Under the pieces are notes generated by a model that had not been told where the DNA came from, searched no databases, and saw only the letters and a list, made by a program, of their open reading frames with translations. This document shows positions 24,153 through 35,206 of a stretch of DNA of 64,000 nt, piece by piece. The number at the start of each line of letters is the position of its first letter. The stretch's first letter is position 1. The stretch comes from Arachis hypogaea (taxonomy: Eukaryota > Streptophyta > Magnoliopsida > Fabales > Fabaceae), in assembly GCF_003086295.3 (NCBI RefSeq), contig NC_092051.1:7184810-7248809 (forward strand), read 5' to 3'. The translations under genes and the position numbers were made by a program.

Positions 24153-25599
24153 TCACCTCATGGACATCAATGTACGAACTCGTTTTTCTCTTTCGGCTTT
24201 CTTGGCGCTTGGTGTTCTCTTAAGTCTCTGCAGCTCCTCCTTCACCACTTTCTCAACACTATCAATTGAATTGAGAAGCTTCATCTGTGGAGTTAACTCT
24301 GACTGCTCCCCTTCGGTCTGATTGGCAATGTCGAGCAGAATTTTCGGAACCTTGCCGCTGGGTGTTTGGAGCTTAACACCTGATGCCGGCTTTGGGGTGA
24401 TCTCAGAGAGTTGAGCATTATCTGAGGACACAGAAGGATCAGGAAACAGCTGATCCGCCGGAAATGGATTCCCAGTTTGCTGGCCATCGATTTCTCCTAA
24501 CCGAGCTCTCCTCCTTTCAATTGCCTAAACAGAGTCCAATTTCAAACTTAGACTCACAATATAAGCTACCATGACCACAATCATATGCTGCAATCAGTTT
24601 AGTGCTTTGCAAATAACAGAACACATATATAGCGTGTTTGGCATTATGGATTTCTATTTGCAACCCCAAAAATATCATTAGCACAAGACCAACTATTTAA
24701 CTTGCGCAGCCATTGGGAAACCAGTTTAACATATAAAGGAACAATGATTGCGATATTTAACAAAGGGAAAAAACTATTAACACTCGTCAATTCAATTAAA
24801 CACTTCAGTCTCAAGCAGCATTCACAGACACAACCGAAACTGCTTACACAGTAATTAGATTCTTGCAATGTTGATGAAGAAGGGCAATGACATGCATGAT
24901 TGCAGAAACACGAACGAAAAGAATTTCAAATTTGGCCTTGATCCCCAATTTAAATTTGAAACTCCCGTAGGTGCACCTTCAGATTAGAAATGGTTCTTAG
25001 CTGAGATTTGATTACACAATTATTGAAGCTAGCTAACCCTATAATAATTTGACGAGCAAAACACAACTACTTTGTGTCTCCAATTATTAATTTCAAAAAG
25101 ATAAAGCAAATACGAAAAGAAAAAAGCAAATTCGCAAGCAAACAAAAATGAAAATGAATTATACATACGGAAAAGAACAGAAATGAATAATTGAGGAAAG
25201 AAAGAGAGTTAAACGGCATCGTTTTGTAGGACTTACGCGCACAACAGAAGAAATGTCCCTAAGAGGGGTTCTAGGGTACCAAGAAGGTAGCACGCTCCGG
25301 GAAGAACTACCGCGACCACGACCACGACCCCTTCCCACTACTCGCCGTCCACCACTTCTCGACGGGCTATTGTTCTCTGCACCAGCAGGCGCCCCAACCG
25401 CACCGGTTCTTGGTGTTCTGAACCCTCCACGAGCAAGACCCGACCCGGTTGTAGACGTTACCGGTTGCCTCCGAGCGGATCCGAAGACGCTGGAGTCAAG
25501 TTCGTCGTCCAAGAGTACGCCGTGGAGTAAAGCTCGCCGGCGTGCAAATAGAGCGGCGATGTCGACGGCAGTGGAACGACGATCTCTTGCTTCCGGCAT
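24153..25599 (-). CDS. PYM: POLYCHOME (UVI4/GIG1 family) inhibitor of the anaphase-promoting complex
   Basis: Two exons (25599-25237 and 24524-24153) separated by a 712-bp GT-AG intron encode 244 residues, about the length of Arabidopsis UVI4 and GIG1/OSD1. The start MPEARDRR...VDIAALFA is the conserved family N terminus. Next come a GAEN box (73-76), an RG-rich tract (88-97), [16 protein letters not shown] with a D-box-like RTPL (103-117) and the conserved end [19 protein letters not shown] plus [18 protein letters not shown]. The protein ends in Met-Arg, the MR tail that these inhibitors need to bind the complex. The family restrains APC/C activity and so controls mitotic cyclins and endoreduplication. 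I used the ATG at 25599, since the upstream in-frame ATG at 25794 adds only unconserved leucine-rich sequence. The gene looks intact. Confidence 0.93.
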
Positions 25600-26636
25600 G
25601 GCTGAAATGGAAGCAAAACAAATAGCAGAGTAAGAATAATAATAAGAAGAAGAAGGAGGTGTAGCGTAGCGTAGCGTATTGTGCACCTCACCGTACCCTA
25701 GGGTTTCGGCTGTTTCTCTCTCTGTGTTGAGCAGGAGTAGTAGTAGTAATAACGGAGGGAGAAGCAAGTGCTGGAAAGAAGACCGAAATGGCAAGTTTTC
25801 AAAATGTGAAAAAAAGGCGCACTTATAGCACTCTCCGCTATTCTTGTGAAAATCAAATCAGCCTGCTCTGCTGCTCACTCTGCATCTTGGGGGAATTTCA
25901 TTTCAGTTTCACCACGTGGCGCAATCTCCCACCATCTTAGCCAAACGGCTTCTTTTGAATTTCAAATCCTCCTTTGGGCGGGATTTTTCTGCTTCTCTGT
26001 CTTTCTTATTTTTTTATAACCTTTTTTGGGTCTGACTTGTATAACTTTCTGCTTTTCTGTCTGCTGCTCTTGTTTTGGGCCTTACCAATAACACCACTCA
26101 ATTTCGGGGCTATAACTAGCTCAAACAACTATTTCAAAAAAAAAAAAAACATCTTTATTGTCTCTGATTCATAATGGACTCACAAAAATAAGCTAGTGTT
26201 CGAATTTTTCTTTTAACTTTTGCTCATCATGTCCAAAAACAAAAACTTCTGCTCATCCACTTTTTTGTTGGTTGATTATTAATTAAAATGGGAAACTCTC
26301 TAGCAAAATGTAAATAACTAAATATCCTTTCATCAAAAACAATTTAGCTTCAGCTCAAGCTAATTAGAGATGGAGAGTGCAAATATAAAGCTTATACTCC
26401 TTTTTTTTTTTTAAAGTGCATTTCTTTTGAGCACATAGAGACACTAAATAGGCAAACAATATTGAAAGTATTGATAGACCTAATTTCATAAATCTCATTC
26501 CATGATCAAAAGTGTGATTCGGGTTGTGTTTCTTTTCATTTTTTCTATACATAAATTCAAATTCAAAATTTTATTAATTAAATTGTACAATATTTATTGT
26601 CAATAATGACTAATTTTTTCAAGTTATATTAACTGG
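25600..26636 (-). promoter_or_regulatory. Upstream region of POLYCHOME with G-box and cell-cycle-like motifs
   Basis: Reading away from the POLYCHOME start, there is a pyrimidine-rich leader (25700-25760), a CACGTG G-box at 25913-25918, an AACGG core near 25943 that partly resembles a mitosis-specific activator site, and GGCGGGATT near 25978 that resembles but does not fully match an E2F site. These motifs suit a cell-cycle gene but are short. Beyond about 26050 the sequence becomes AT-rich and nothing else is recognisable. Confidence 0.35.
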
Positions 26637-26791
26637 AGAGAAATGCTAAGAACCGTCAGAATTTATTGTTTTTTACCATCACTTAACTATCAACTTGATT
26701 TCTTTAGTCTAGTAATCCAATAACATACTTTTATCCCATACTTTATGATGACTAAAAATAATAAATTTTAATGGCTTTCTAGCATTACTCT
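26637..26791. mobile_element. MITE of about 155 bp
   Basis: The ends pair over about 32 bp with mismatches: left AGAGAAATGCTAAGAACCGT, right reversed AGAGTAATGCTAGAAAGCCA, followed by AAATTTATT on both. No clear target duplication was found, so the superfamily is open. No coding capacity. Confidence 0.65.
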
Positions 26792-27273
26792 TACTTGAGA
26801 ATATGGTCAGCTAGTATATTTACTCAATGGTAGTTAAAGAACTAACTTGAACTAGATTGATTTATGCATGTATGGTTAGGTTGTTAGAGTCAGTTAGAAA
26901 CTTTGCGGATATAGCAAGTGATTAGTTACAAGTTAATTAACTGATAGTAGCATGTGTAATTGTGTATTAAGCTGATAGTACATTAGGTCCCGTGGTTAAA
27001 AATAAAGCTCTTTAGGAAACATGATGAGTGTATAGAATAGAACCCCTCTGATACTAACTTGTTGCAACCACAGTCTAACCAATGTGATGGAAAAGTGGGA
27101 ACTTTTGTGTTAACAAATTTAAACCTATAAATTGAGAAAAGCAAGGAAGGTGATGAATGACTAATAAATACACAGTTTGAATTTGGTTAATGCTTGATTA
27201 TGATTTATGAGATAGTCACCAATCTCAATCTCTGTATAAACACCCATAAAGGGAGAATGAAAGAAAATAAAAG

Positions 27274-28681
27274 CTAGGACAAACAGCAACCTTTTCCAGC
27301 ATCATCATCATGGTTATTAATAATTATGGTGGTTCCCCTGAGACTAGTACCATTGATATCATCAGCACCAGAAAGTGGTTTCTTGGCATTAATTTTGTAT
27401 ATCTCAGTTAGAATGGTGATAAAGCAAGTTTCAACATTCGTGGAATCAAGAGCTGATGTCTCCATGAAGAAGAGGTTCTCCCTGTGTGCAAAATCCTCTG
27501 CATCTTCAGTTGGAACCGCTCTGAGTCCTGCAAGATCACACTTGTTTCCAATAAGCATCACAACAATGTTCTTGTCAGCGTGGTCCCTCAGTTCTTGTAA
27601 CCACTTAGCCATGTGTTCGAACGATTGCCTCTTAGCCATGTCATAAACTATCATTGCTCCAAGAGCACCTCGATAGTATGCACTAGTAACTGCTCGGTAC
27701 CTGAAATTTCAACGAGAATGCTAATTACAGAGTTCTCAACCAGAATTTTTCTTAGGATACTTGTATTTTAACACTACACTAGTTGAATTATCTTTACCGT
27801 TAAAGTTTTCTTGGATAGCTAAACAAATTTGCCCAAAGGTTTGATAAAAATAAGTTGTAGAATAAGGTTCAATCAACACAAACTTCCACAGCAATAAAAA
27901 TATCAAGCAAGATAAAACTACTTATAAATATCAATTTAAGTACTAGACTAGACACTCATCTTACGATTCTACAGACTCTTATATCTATGGAATGTTCCAT
28001 AACACCATTTTCATTTTCATTCACCTTCAACGATGTCGTCAACAATCTCACTCGTACTAAATGATACAAACTACTACTCTTAACTCCATAACATTACATA
28101 ATCTCTATTTTTGTAAATGACTTCTTCAATCTGAGATGATTTTTCTTAAAAACTACAATATTCTTAGCAAGTAACAGAATAAATTACAACAAAAATGCTC
28201 TATACCAAAACACTTGTACCTCCATTTGTTATATGACTCTAACCCAACTTAGATAGCACTCATGCATAATTGATGGACACACTCATGCAGCTGCATAGTA
28301 TTGTTAACCAAGAATCCCATTGCTTTGATGAAAACAAAAAAAAAAAATTGTTCTCTATAAACTATATATGCCCCCTCTCTTCTCAACATCTTCTTATTTG
28401 ATACAAGTTATAATTCTAAACACATAAAAAGGCAAATAAAAAAAATGAAATTGTTAGGAGAGAAAGCAAAATGAAAACCTTTCTTGGCCAGCGGTATCCC
28501 ATATCTGAGCCTTGATGGTCTTGGTATCAATGATGAGAGTTTTGGTCTGAAATTCAACACCAATTGTTGCTTTAGAATCGGCACTAAATTCATTCCTGGC
28601 GAAACGCGCAAGAAGTTGCGTTTTGCCAACAGAGGAGTCACCGATCAAAACCACCTTGAACACGTAATCAATCTTCGTCAT
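27274..28681 (-). CDS. RABA4: Small GTPase of the RABA (Rab11) subfamily, RABA4-like
   Basis: Exons 28681-28479 and 27700-27274 join with a phase-2 intron of 778 bp and encode 209 residues, the normal Rab length. The start is the ATG at 28681 (MTKIDYVFK); the reading upstream begins only with a TTG. G boxes are complete: GDSSVGKT (14-21), a switch-I threonine in [16 protein letters not shown] (61-68), NKCD (120-123) and ETSAL (148-152). The protein ends in CCLS, a double-cysteine geranylgeranylation signal. [13 protein letters not shown] and [17 protein letters not shown] are typical of RABA4, which directs trans-Golgi and recycling vesicles to sites of polar growth such as root hairs. The intron within the WDTAGQER codons is the usual plant RabA position. 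It appears functional. Confidence 0.93.
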
Positions 28682-29536
28682 CCTCAAACCCTATATATAT
28701 ATTCCTACGTACATCGCCTCATACGTATACCTATACCTATACCGCTACCTACGTATTCCACAATGTTAAACCTTTCTTCACATGATACCAACAACAAAGA
28801 TGTTTGCGAGGGAAGAAGATCAAGCAAATTACTCTACACAAATAATTTCAAAAAACAAAGGAAGCCAAACATTTCCTTCTTTCTAACCTATTGCTCTCAA
28901 TTTCTCATTCATTATTATCTTTAATTTTTCATATCAAGCTAAGCTATCGTTGATTTTCTTTTTTTTTTTATCTTATTATTATAGCTATATTTCGTATTAA
29001 AATATTACGTTGATTTTTTTTATTTAGCTTTTAGTTTTTATTCACTTTTATATCATGCTGTCGTGAATCACATATATGCATGTATAACCAAGAAAATAAA
29101 TAATAAATAAATTAAACAATATATATATATATATATATATATATTTTTTTAAGGTTACAAAATTTTTTGGTTTTCCTGGGTCCTCTTGTTAGAAATGGAT
29201 TTCCACTATTATCTAGTATCCAACAGTTGGGGCCATAAGGTTATAAAGCCCAACATACACCAACCCACATGGGAGCCCTGTTTATTGGGCAGAATGGCAG
29301 ATTGTCCACATAATATTAAATCCACTTTTTAAATAAAAAACAAATTCCGCTTAAGGGGTTCAATTTCAATTTTCAATCCTGCATCTTATATATGCACTAA
29401 CTTATTATTAGTGACAGATCTTTAAATAGAATTTTAATCTACAGTCGATTAATCTTTGGCCTGGTTGAGAATATCATAGACAAGAAAAAGGAATATTAGA
29501 CCCTTTTAAATTAGTTTGCGGTTTAGTTATGCTGTT
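28682..29536. other. Spacer upstream of the RABA gene
   Basis: The region should contain the RABA promoter. It holds (TA)n runs at about 28692-28702 and 29120-29142, and a less AT-rich patch at 29170-29340. No gene or element was recognised. Confidence 0.35.
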
Positions 29537-29864
29537 AATTCCTATAATTTTATCAAATTTATAATTAAATTTTTATATTTATTTTTTTTAATTAGGTTTC
29601 TACATTGTTTTTTATTTTCGAATTAAATCCTTGTTTGTGTAAAAAATATTAGAATTAACGAAATATTTTTTCGCAAATTGAAAGTACTCACAATTAAAAA
29701 ATTAATTAAAACTTTAATTATATATTTTTTGGGAGAAATATTCTATTATTTCAACGTTTTTGACACAAAAATGATTTAATTACAAAATAAAAAATAGTAT
29801 AAGAATTCAATTGAAAAAAAAAAATATAAAGATGTAATTATAAATTTAGTAAAATTTAGAGACC
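29537..29864. mobile_element. MITE, family shared with 34866-35206 (copy 1)
   Basis: Imperfect inverted ends pair over about 50 bp: left CCTATAATTTTATCAAATTT, right reversed GGTCTCTAAATTTTACTAAA, both then reading into TATAATTA(A/C)AT and TTTATATTT. The same layout and motifs occur at 34866-35206. No duplication was confirmed. Confidence 0.65.
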
Positions 29865-29915
29865 AACATAATTATTAATAAACTTTAGTTTGTAAGAATT
29901 TTTATATTTTATAAT

Positions 29916-30446
29916 TGTTACGGTGGGTAACCGGAGATTAATGGGCTGGATGGCGTTGGTTGGCCCAAACGTACGAAGGAGGAGGCTTTCAAGGGGTCTG
30001 CAACTCGGTGCCCTCCGTCCGACCTGTGCGTGCGAAAGAATGGGGGGTGGTACCTGCAAAGACACTCCGATGCCTAAGTCAGTAAGGGCGTTAGCAGGTC
30101 TAGAGAGTATTGGGACTTAGAGATACCTGAGGGGTGTCAGTGTATTTATAGTAGTGAACCAATAACCACCGTTGGAGTAGTGCCACCTTTCTAGGGTGTT
30201 AACCGTCCCTTTATCTTAGGGAAGTTAAGATATGGCTCGTGAAGTGGTTAGAGAGATTCTGGGGGCAATTACTCATTCGAATGAATGCTTATCTGCCAGC
30301 TAACCCTCGTTCCCGACTTCTTTGGAGCAAGTCGTGACGAGTACCGACTTCGTAGTGGCTGATCTGGTGAAAGGTGAGGTCAACCCTTTGGGTTGGGCCT
30401 TTTTATTTGGATCCTGGGCCTTATTCGTTGGGTCAGGGTATGAACA
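29916..30446 (-). mobile_element. Solo LTR of the same gypsy family as 51731-61348
   Basis: This 531-bp unit begins TGTTACGGTGGGTAACCGG and ends GGTATGAACA on the plus strand. It is flanked by a perfect 5-bp duplication, ATAAT (29911-29915 and 30447-30451). It has the same length as the LTRs at 51731-52261 and 60818-61348 and aligns with them throughout, with many substitutions, so it is an older insertion. Internal sequence is absent, so it is the product of LTR-LTR recombination. Strand follows the orientation of the full-length copy. Chance ORFs at 29856-30120 are LTR sequence. Confidence 0.93.
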
Positions 30447-30451
30447 ATAAT

Positions 30452-30985
30452 ATAATTTAATTTTAATATATTCTCAATCTTATTTTTATAATTTTATTTA
30501 AAAAGAATTTTAAATCCATTAAGATCTTTTTTTTTATTTTTAATACAAAATATTTTTACAAACTGAACAAATCCTTAATTCTTTGCTCGTTTAAAGAGAG
30601 GGAAAAAAAAGGGGGAAAAAAAAAAAAAAGAAGAGGATGGGGTAATTTTGGTAGTTTTCATCGTTTGAATTTGATGTGAAGCAACAGAAAATATAAAACA
30701 CAGAAGAAAACGGATCTGAAACTCACCAAATCCTTTTACCAATATTTTTTTTTCTAATGTGTTAGTTTCTTATCTATACCTCTATGGTATTTTGCATTAT
30801 GGATAAACCGATAAAGTGAATAATGTTATATGGAGTTATTAATATGAAATATAAGTTATAATATATATTAAAAATAAATTAAATAATACACATATTTTTA
30901 CATAATATGTAGTTCAGTATATAAGTAGCCTTTTTGAGATAAGTTAAAAAGAACTTAATATAATTCTTTTACACTTCTCTCTTCA
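30452..30985. other. AT-rich spacer
   Basis: No gene or recognisable element. It includes A/G-rich tracts at 30595-30640. Confidence 0.35.
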
Positions 30986-31648
30986 ACCAAGAAAAAAAAA
31001 ACTACAAAATAAACCTCTCTAATTTATCTTCGAAAAAAATTTCATTTTTCTCTCCTATAAAATGTTAAAATGACACTTTTTTCCCTTTTATTTTATAAAT
31101 GTATATTCTCTTCTCTTCTAACTTTTAGAAAACCTCTTCTTTAATACATTTTAAACTTTTTATGTTAATTAATGTTAACTTTATCCATTTTTTAAAGAAA
31201 AATAAATTATTTTTGGAAAAATTATTCCAAAAGATCGTTAGGAAAATTTAATTATTAAAAAAGTCCTTTAAAACTAAAATTATTAAGAAGGACTAGATCT
31301 TTTTATAATATTTAAGAAGAAGAATCAAATCTTTTTATAAAGAGATAAATATATTCTTAACTATTTTTTATTTATTTTTTATAATCTTTAATATATGCTG
31401 TTTGATTCTCAACGCTATATAAATATGTATGAATATTCACTTGGGATTAATTAGTTAATTAATTTAGAAAAAATTACTCTAAAAGATCGTTAGGGATATT
31501 TAATTATTAAAAAGTATCTTTAATATTAAAATTATTAACAACGACTAAATCTTTTTATAAAAAGACAAATATATTTTTAATTATTTTTTTATTTTTTATA
31601 ATTTTTATATTAACAGTTTTTATTTTTTCTAAAATTTTAGTAATTTTT

Positions 31649-31684
<36 letters not shown>

Positions 31685-31781
31685 CTTTTTCTATCTTTTG
31701 TCTTTTTTTTTCGTTGGATAAAGATCACTAAAATAAAAAAAAATAAAAATAAATAATTAATTAATAAAAATTACTAAAATT

Positions 31782-32064
31782 TTAAAATAAAAACATTAAA
31801 CTAAAAGCCCATACAAAATGGGCACCCAAGAAAAAGAGACTATATGCAGATAATGAAAAACCATAAGACTGAATTACCTGGGAGGCTTGCGCCCATAAAA
31901 AATCGTAGAGCCACCCATTAATGGTAATGGAACTCTCCGCAAAGTTTCCTCCTGTGATATGAATAACTACCTTTTGATCGCTTATAGTGCCCCAAACATC
32001 TGACTGCATTTTCCAACTGAAATGGAATATGACTATTGAAATTACATTGTAGAGAAATAAACTT
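31782..32064 (-). pseudogene. psaA: Nuclear insertion of a chloroplast psaA fragment
   Basis: The minus strand encodes about 94 codons of photosystem I P700 apoprotein A1: YNVIS then [20 protein letters not shown], then [38 protein letters not shown] and [17 protein letters not shown]. This is near the C terminus of psaA. Only this segment is present. It starts and ends abruptly in AT-rich sequence and has several changes from the plastid protein as I remember it (for example KVVIHI and WLYDF), so it is an old, non-functional plastid-to-nucleus transfer. It sits between the arms of an inverted-repeat element. Confidence 0.93.
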
Positions 32065-32232
32065 TATAAAAAAATAATTAATTAATTAATTAAAAATATA
32101 TTTGTCTCTTTATAAAAAAATTTGGTTCTTTTTCTTAAATATTATAAAAAGATTTAGTCTTTCTTAATAATTTTAGTATTAAAGATCCTTTTTAATAATT
32201 AAATCTTTCGAACGATCTTTTAGAATAACTTT

Positions 32233-32853
32233 TTATTATTTTTTTAAAAAAATATCCATTAATAAAAATTTTATTTTTTATCATTAAATTTTATTTACTA
32301 AAATACTCTTTAATAAATTATTCTTTTATTGATTAAATTATATTTAAAAAAATTAATAATTATATTTTTTTCTAAAATACCCTTCAATAATTTTTTAATT
32401 ATTAAATTATAATTTTACCAAAATTTTGGTTAACAATTTTTTTATATTTTACTATTAATTTTTCGATTTCTATGTATATTATTTTAACATTAAATAAAAG
32501 ATTTTAGTAAGATTATTTTTCAATATGAATATATATTAATTGTTATACATATTAACGGTGGTAATATTTTTTTATTTAATGTTAAAATAATAAATATTGA
32601 TATCAAAAAATTAATAATAAAATATAAAAATAATTGTTAACAAAAAATTTTGGTAAAATCACAATTTAATAATTAAAAATTTATTGATAGATAGATATTT
32701 TAGAAAAAAAATAATTTAATTATTTTTTTTAAAGTATTTTGGTAAAAATACAATTTAATCAATAAAAAATAATTTATTAAAGAATATTTTAGTAAACAAA
32801 ATTTAATAATAAAAATAAAATTTTTGTTAATGGGTATTTTTTAAAAAATAATT
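32233..32853. mobile_element. Foldback element (near-perfect 620-bp palindrome)
   Basis: The two halves pair around a centre near 32543. Left TTTAAAAAAATATCCATTAA matches the reverse of right TTAATGGGTATTTTTTAAA, then ACTAAAATACTCTTTAATAA matches TTATTAAAGAATATTTTAGT, and CAAAATTTTGGTTAACAA matches TTGTTAACAAAAAATTTTGG. Removing it restores continuity of the surrounding right arm, so it is a later insertion. No coding capacity. Confidence 0.8.
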
Positions 32854-33893
32854 TATTTTTTTTAAAAAATGGATAAAGTTAATATTCGTTAACACAACAA
32901 ATTTAAAATGGATTAAAGAAGATGTTTTTTAAAAATTAGAAGGGAGGAGAATATATATTTATAAAATAGAAAAGAAAGGAGTGTCATTTTAGTATCTCGT
33001 AAAGGAGGGGAGTAAAATTTTCTCTTATCTTTATTAAGATAATAACAAAAAATATACTTTTTTTTTTCTTGATTTATTCTTTTTCTTAATTTCTTTCTTC
33101 GGATCCTCATCTAAACAAACTACTATCAGGGTCGTTGTAAATGTCCACTCTAAGATCTTATCATTAAGGTTTTCTCTCTAGGATAAAATATTAAGTATAT
33201 TATGCCACTTGCATTATGTAAAATCCACATTTTAAATTGACTCTGACTTAACATTGAAATTGATTTGCAAACAGTTTCATCAATAATTGTTATTCGTTTT
33301 AATCCAAATCAACTCAATTAGATGTCATCCTTTATAATTAATAATTTCCACGTGGAATTATTATTTAAAATTATAAAAAAATTAAAAGTTATGTTAAAAA
33401 AAAATGTAGATCATAAATAGAAGGCTACTAAATTTAACATAAAACTTATACTAGACAATAATAGCCAAACCAAATTATAACTTATAAAGTTTTATCAAAA
33501 AAATATATATCTTATAAAGTGAAAATTATGATTGCTGCTAAAAAAGAATGGCACCCTTTTAAAGGGAGGCTCTTTGGGTATTATAATTGCGTAACATGAC
33601 TAAATACTTAATTAAAAAATGAAATCTTCTTGTATATTTTGAGAGCAAATGAATATTTTATTTTGTCAGTTTTAATCTAATTAGAATTTAAGATTTTAGA
33701 ATGTAGAGTTTTAAGTTTAAGATTTAAAAATTATTTTATTAATATTTTAAAATTTAAACTAAACACAATAATAAATCACAATTAATTGATGAAAGCAAGA
33801 TCAGTTATATGAATTACTCCGAAGACATGTAAGATTTTTTCTTAAAAAATGCTGAAATGATCAGATGAAGTTAAATATTTAAAAGATAAAAGG

Positions 33894-34152
33894 ATAAATA
33901 GGTCCCTGACCTTTTGTCCTGCGGATATTTTTGTCCTTAATCATTGAAAAATACTTTTAAATTCCTGACCTTCACAAAACTTGGACGGATCAGTCCCTCT
34001 ATCCAAATGCCTCCGTCAGGGACTAATCCGTCCAAATACCTCCGTCAGGGACTGATCCGTCCAAATTTTGTGAAGGTCAGAGATTTAAAAATATTTTTCA
34101 ATGGTCAGAGACAAAAATATCTGCGAGACAAAAGATCAAAGACCTATTTGTC
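33894..34152. mobile_element. Foldback-type MITE, about 260 bp
   Basis: The two halves are inverted copies of about 120 bp: left AAATAGGTCCCTGACCTTTTG, right reversed AAATAGGTCTTTGATCTTTTG, with GGATATTTTTGTC, CTGACCTTCACAAAA and TTGGACGGATCAGTCCCT also mirrored. The middle contains two direct copies of CAAATNCCTCCGTCAGGGACT (about 34005 and 34035). No target duplication was clear. Confidence 0.82.
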
Positions 34153-34865
34153 ATTTTCTCTACTTAAAATACTTTTTAGAGTTCGGACATGTTTCATTGG
34201 ATTTAAATATTTATTCGTATCTGACTTTCTATTTTGGGGTGGTGGTTTGGGTTATGCTATGGGCGCATGTGTTAAAATTGTCTATTCAAGTCACACCATC
34301 CAAAGTCAAGTCATTTCCACAATACAATGGGCGTTTATAATTAGGAAAATTTTGCAATTAAAAAGTGTTAATTAACAAGTAATATAAATACGTGTCACAT
34401 TTGCAAACCACTCGTAATAATTGTACTTGCATGGATCATATTAAAATTGCAAATTGCAAGCAAATTGCAGTACAAAGCAAATGGCCGCCATAATAGAATG
34501 CAGTACAAGTAATGAAGTAACCAATAATAATAATAAAACCAAATGTGACATAGTTGGAATTGTTCGCCATCATCAATTAACTATTATGACACCATTCACA
34601 AACACAGCAAAATGCAATGTTTCTACTTTGGAGAAGTGACATGGCCAAAATCTATTGTTTTTATATTCACTCTAGTGTGCTAGGCTCGTGGAACCCACGG
34701 GACAAAAAGACAAAAACATATGTTAAGTAATATCATGTCGTATAATAAGTTAATTACTTTAATTAAATTTCAAAACCATACAATGGGTGCTCAGTCAATT
34801 CTAGATAAAATTAATTTAATTAATTAATTCCCTCTCAAAATGTACAAAATAATAAAAAAAATTAA
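34153..34865. other. Spacer
   Basis: No recognisable gene. ORFs at 34101-34375 and 34454-34639 on the plus strand have no known motif and lie in or beside MITE sequence. Confidence 0.35.
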
Positions 34866-35206
34866 TTATTCTATCGATTTCTATAATTTTATTGAATTTT
34901 TAATTAGATTTTTATATTTTTTTTTCTTTTTGATTGAGTCTCTCTATTGTATTAAATTTTGTAATTAAGTCATTATTATAACAAAAACGTTAAAATTAAC
35001 AGAATATTCCGTTAAACAAAACAAATATGCCTAATATTTGATTAAATATTCTGTATAGTTAAACATAATATTCTGTTAATTCTAAGGTTATTTTACGATA
35101 AAGACTTAGTTACAAAATCTGATATAGTATAAAAATCTAATTTAAAAAAAAATTATAAAAATTTAATTAAAAATTTGATAAAATTATAAAAGTTCACCGA
35201 ATAATT
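34866..35206. mobile_element. MITE, family shared with 29537-29864 (copy 2)
   Basis: Inverted ends pair over about 50 bp: left TTTCTATAATTTTATTGAAT, right reversed ACTTTTATAATTTTATCAAA, followed by TTTTTAATTA(G/A)ATTTTTATA on both. The interior has AACGTTAAAATTAACAGAATATT mirrored by AATATTCTGTTAATTCTAA. Same family as the copy at 29537-29864. Confidence 0.68.

Larger units (their letters stand above)
30986..33073. mobile_element. Large inverted-repeat element carrying a plastid psaA fragment
   Basis: The left arm (about 30986-31390) is matched in reverse by a right arm that is split into two parts: 33073 to about 32854 and 32233 to about 32075. Shared blocks include AAAATGACACT, ACTTTATCCATTTTTTAAA, AAAGATCGTT and AATCTTTTTATAATATTTAAGAA. 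The gap in the right arm is exactly the foldback element at 32233-32853. Inside the arms, 31440-31600 partly repeats the left arm directly, and 31782-32064 is plastid-derived. Arms of about 400 bp suggest a non-autonomous MULE-like element, but no target duplication was found. Confidence 0.7.

Noticed and set aside
28408..28924. ORFs overlapping exon 1 of the RABA gene in other frames
   Set aside because: The Rab frame has complete GTPase motifs and correct splice joins. The others have none.
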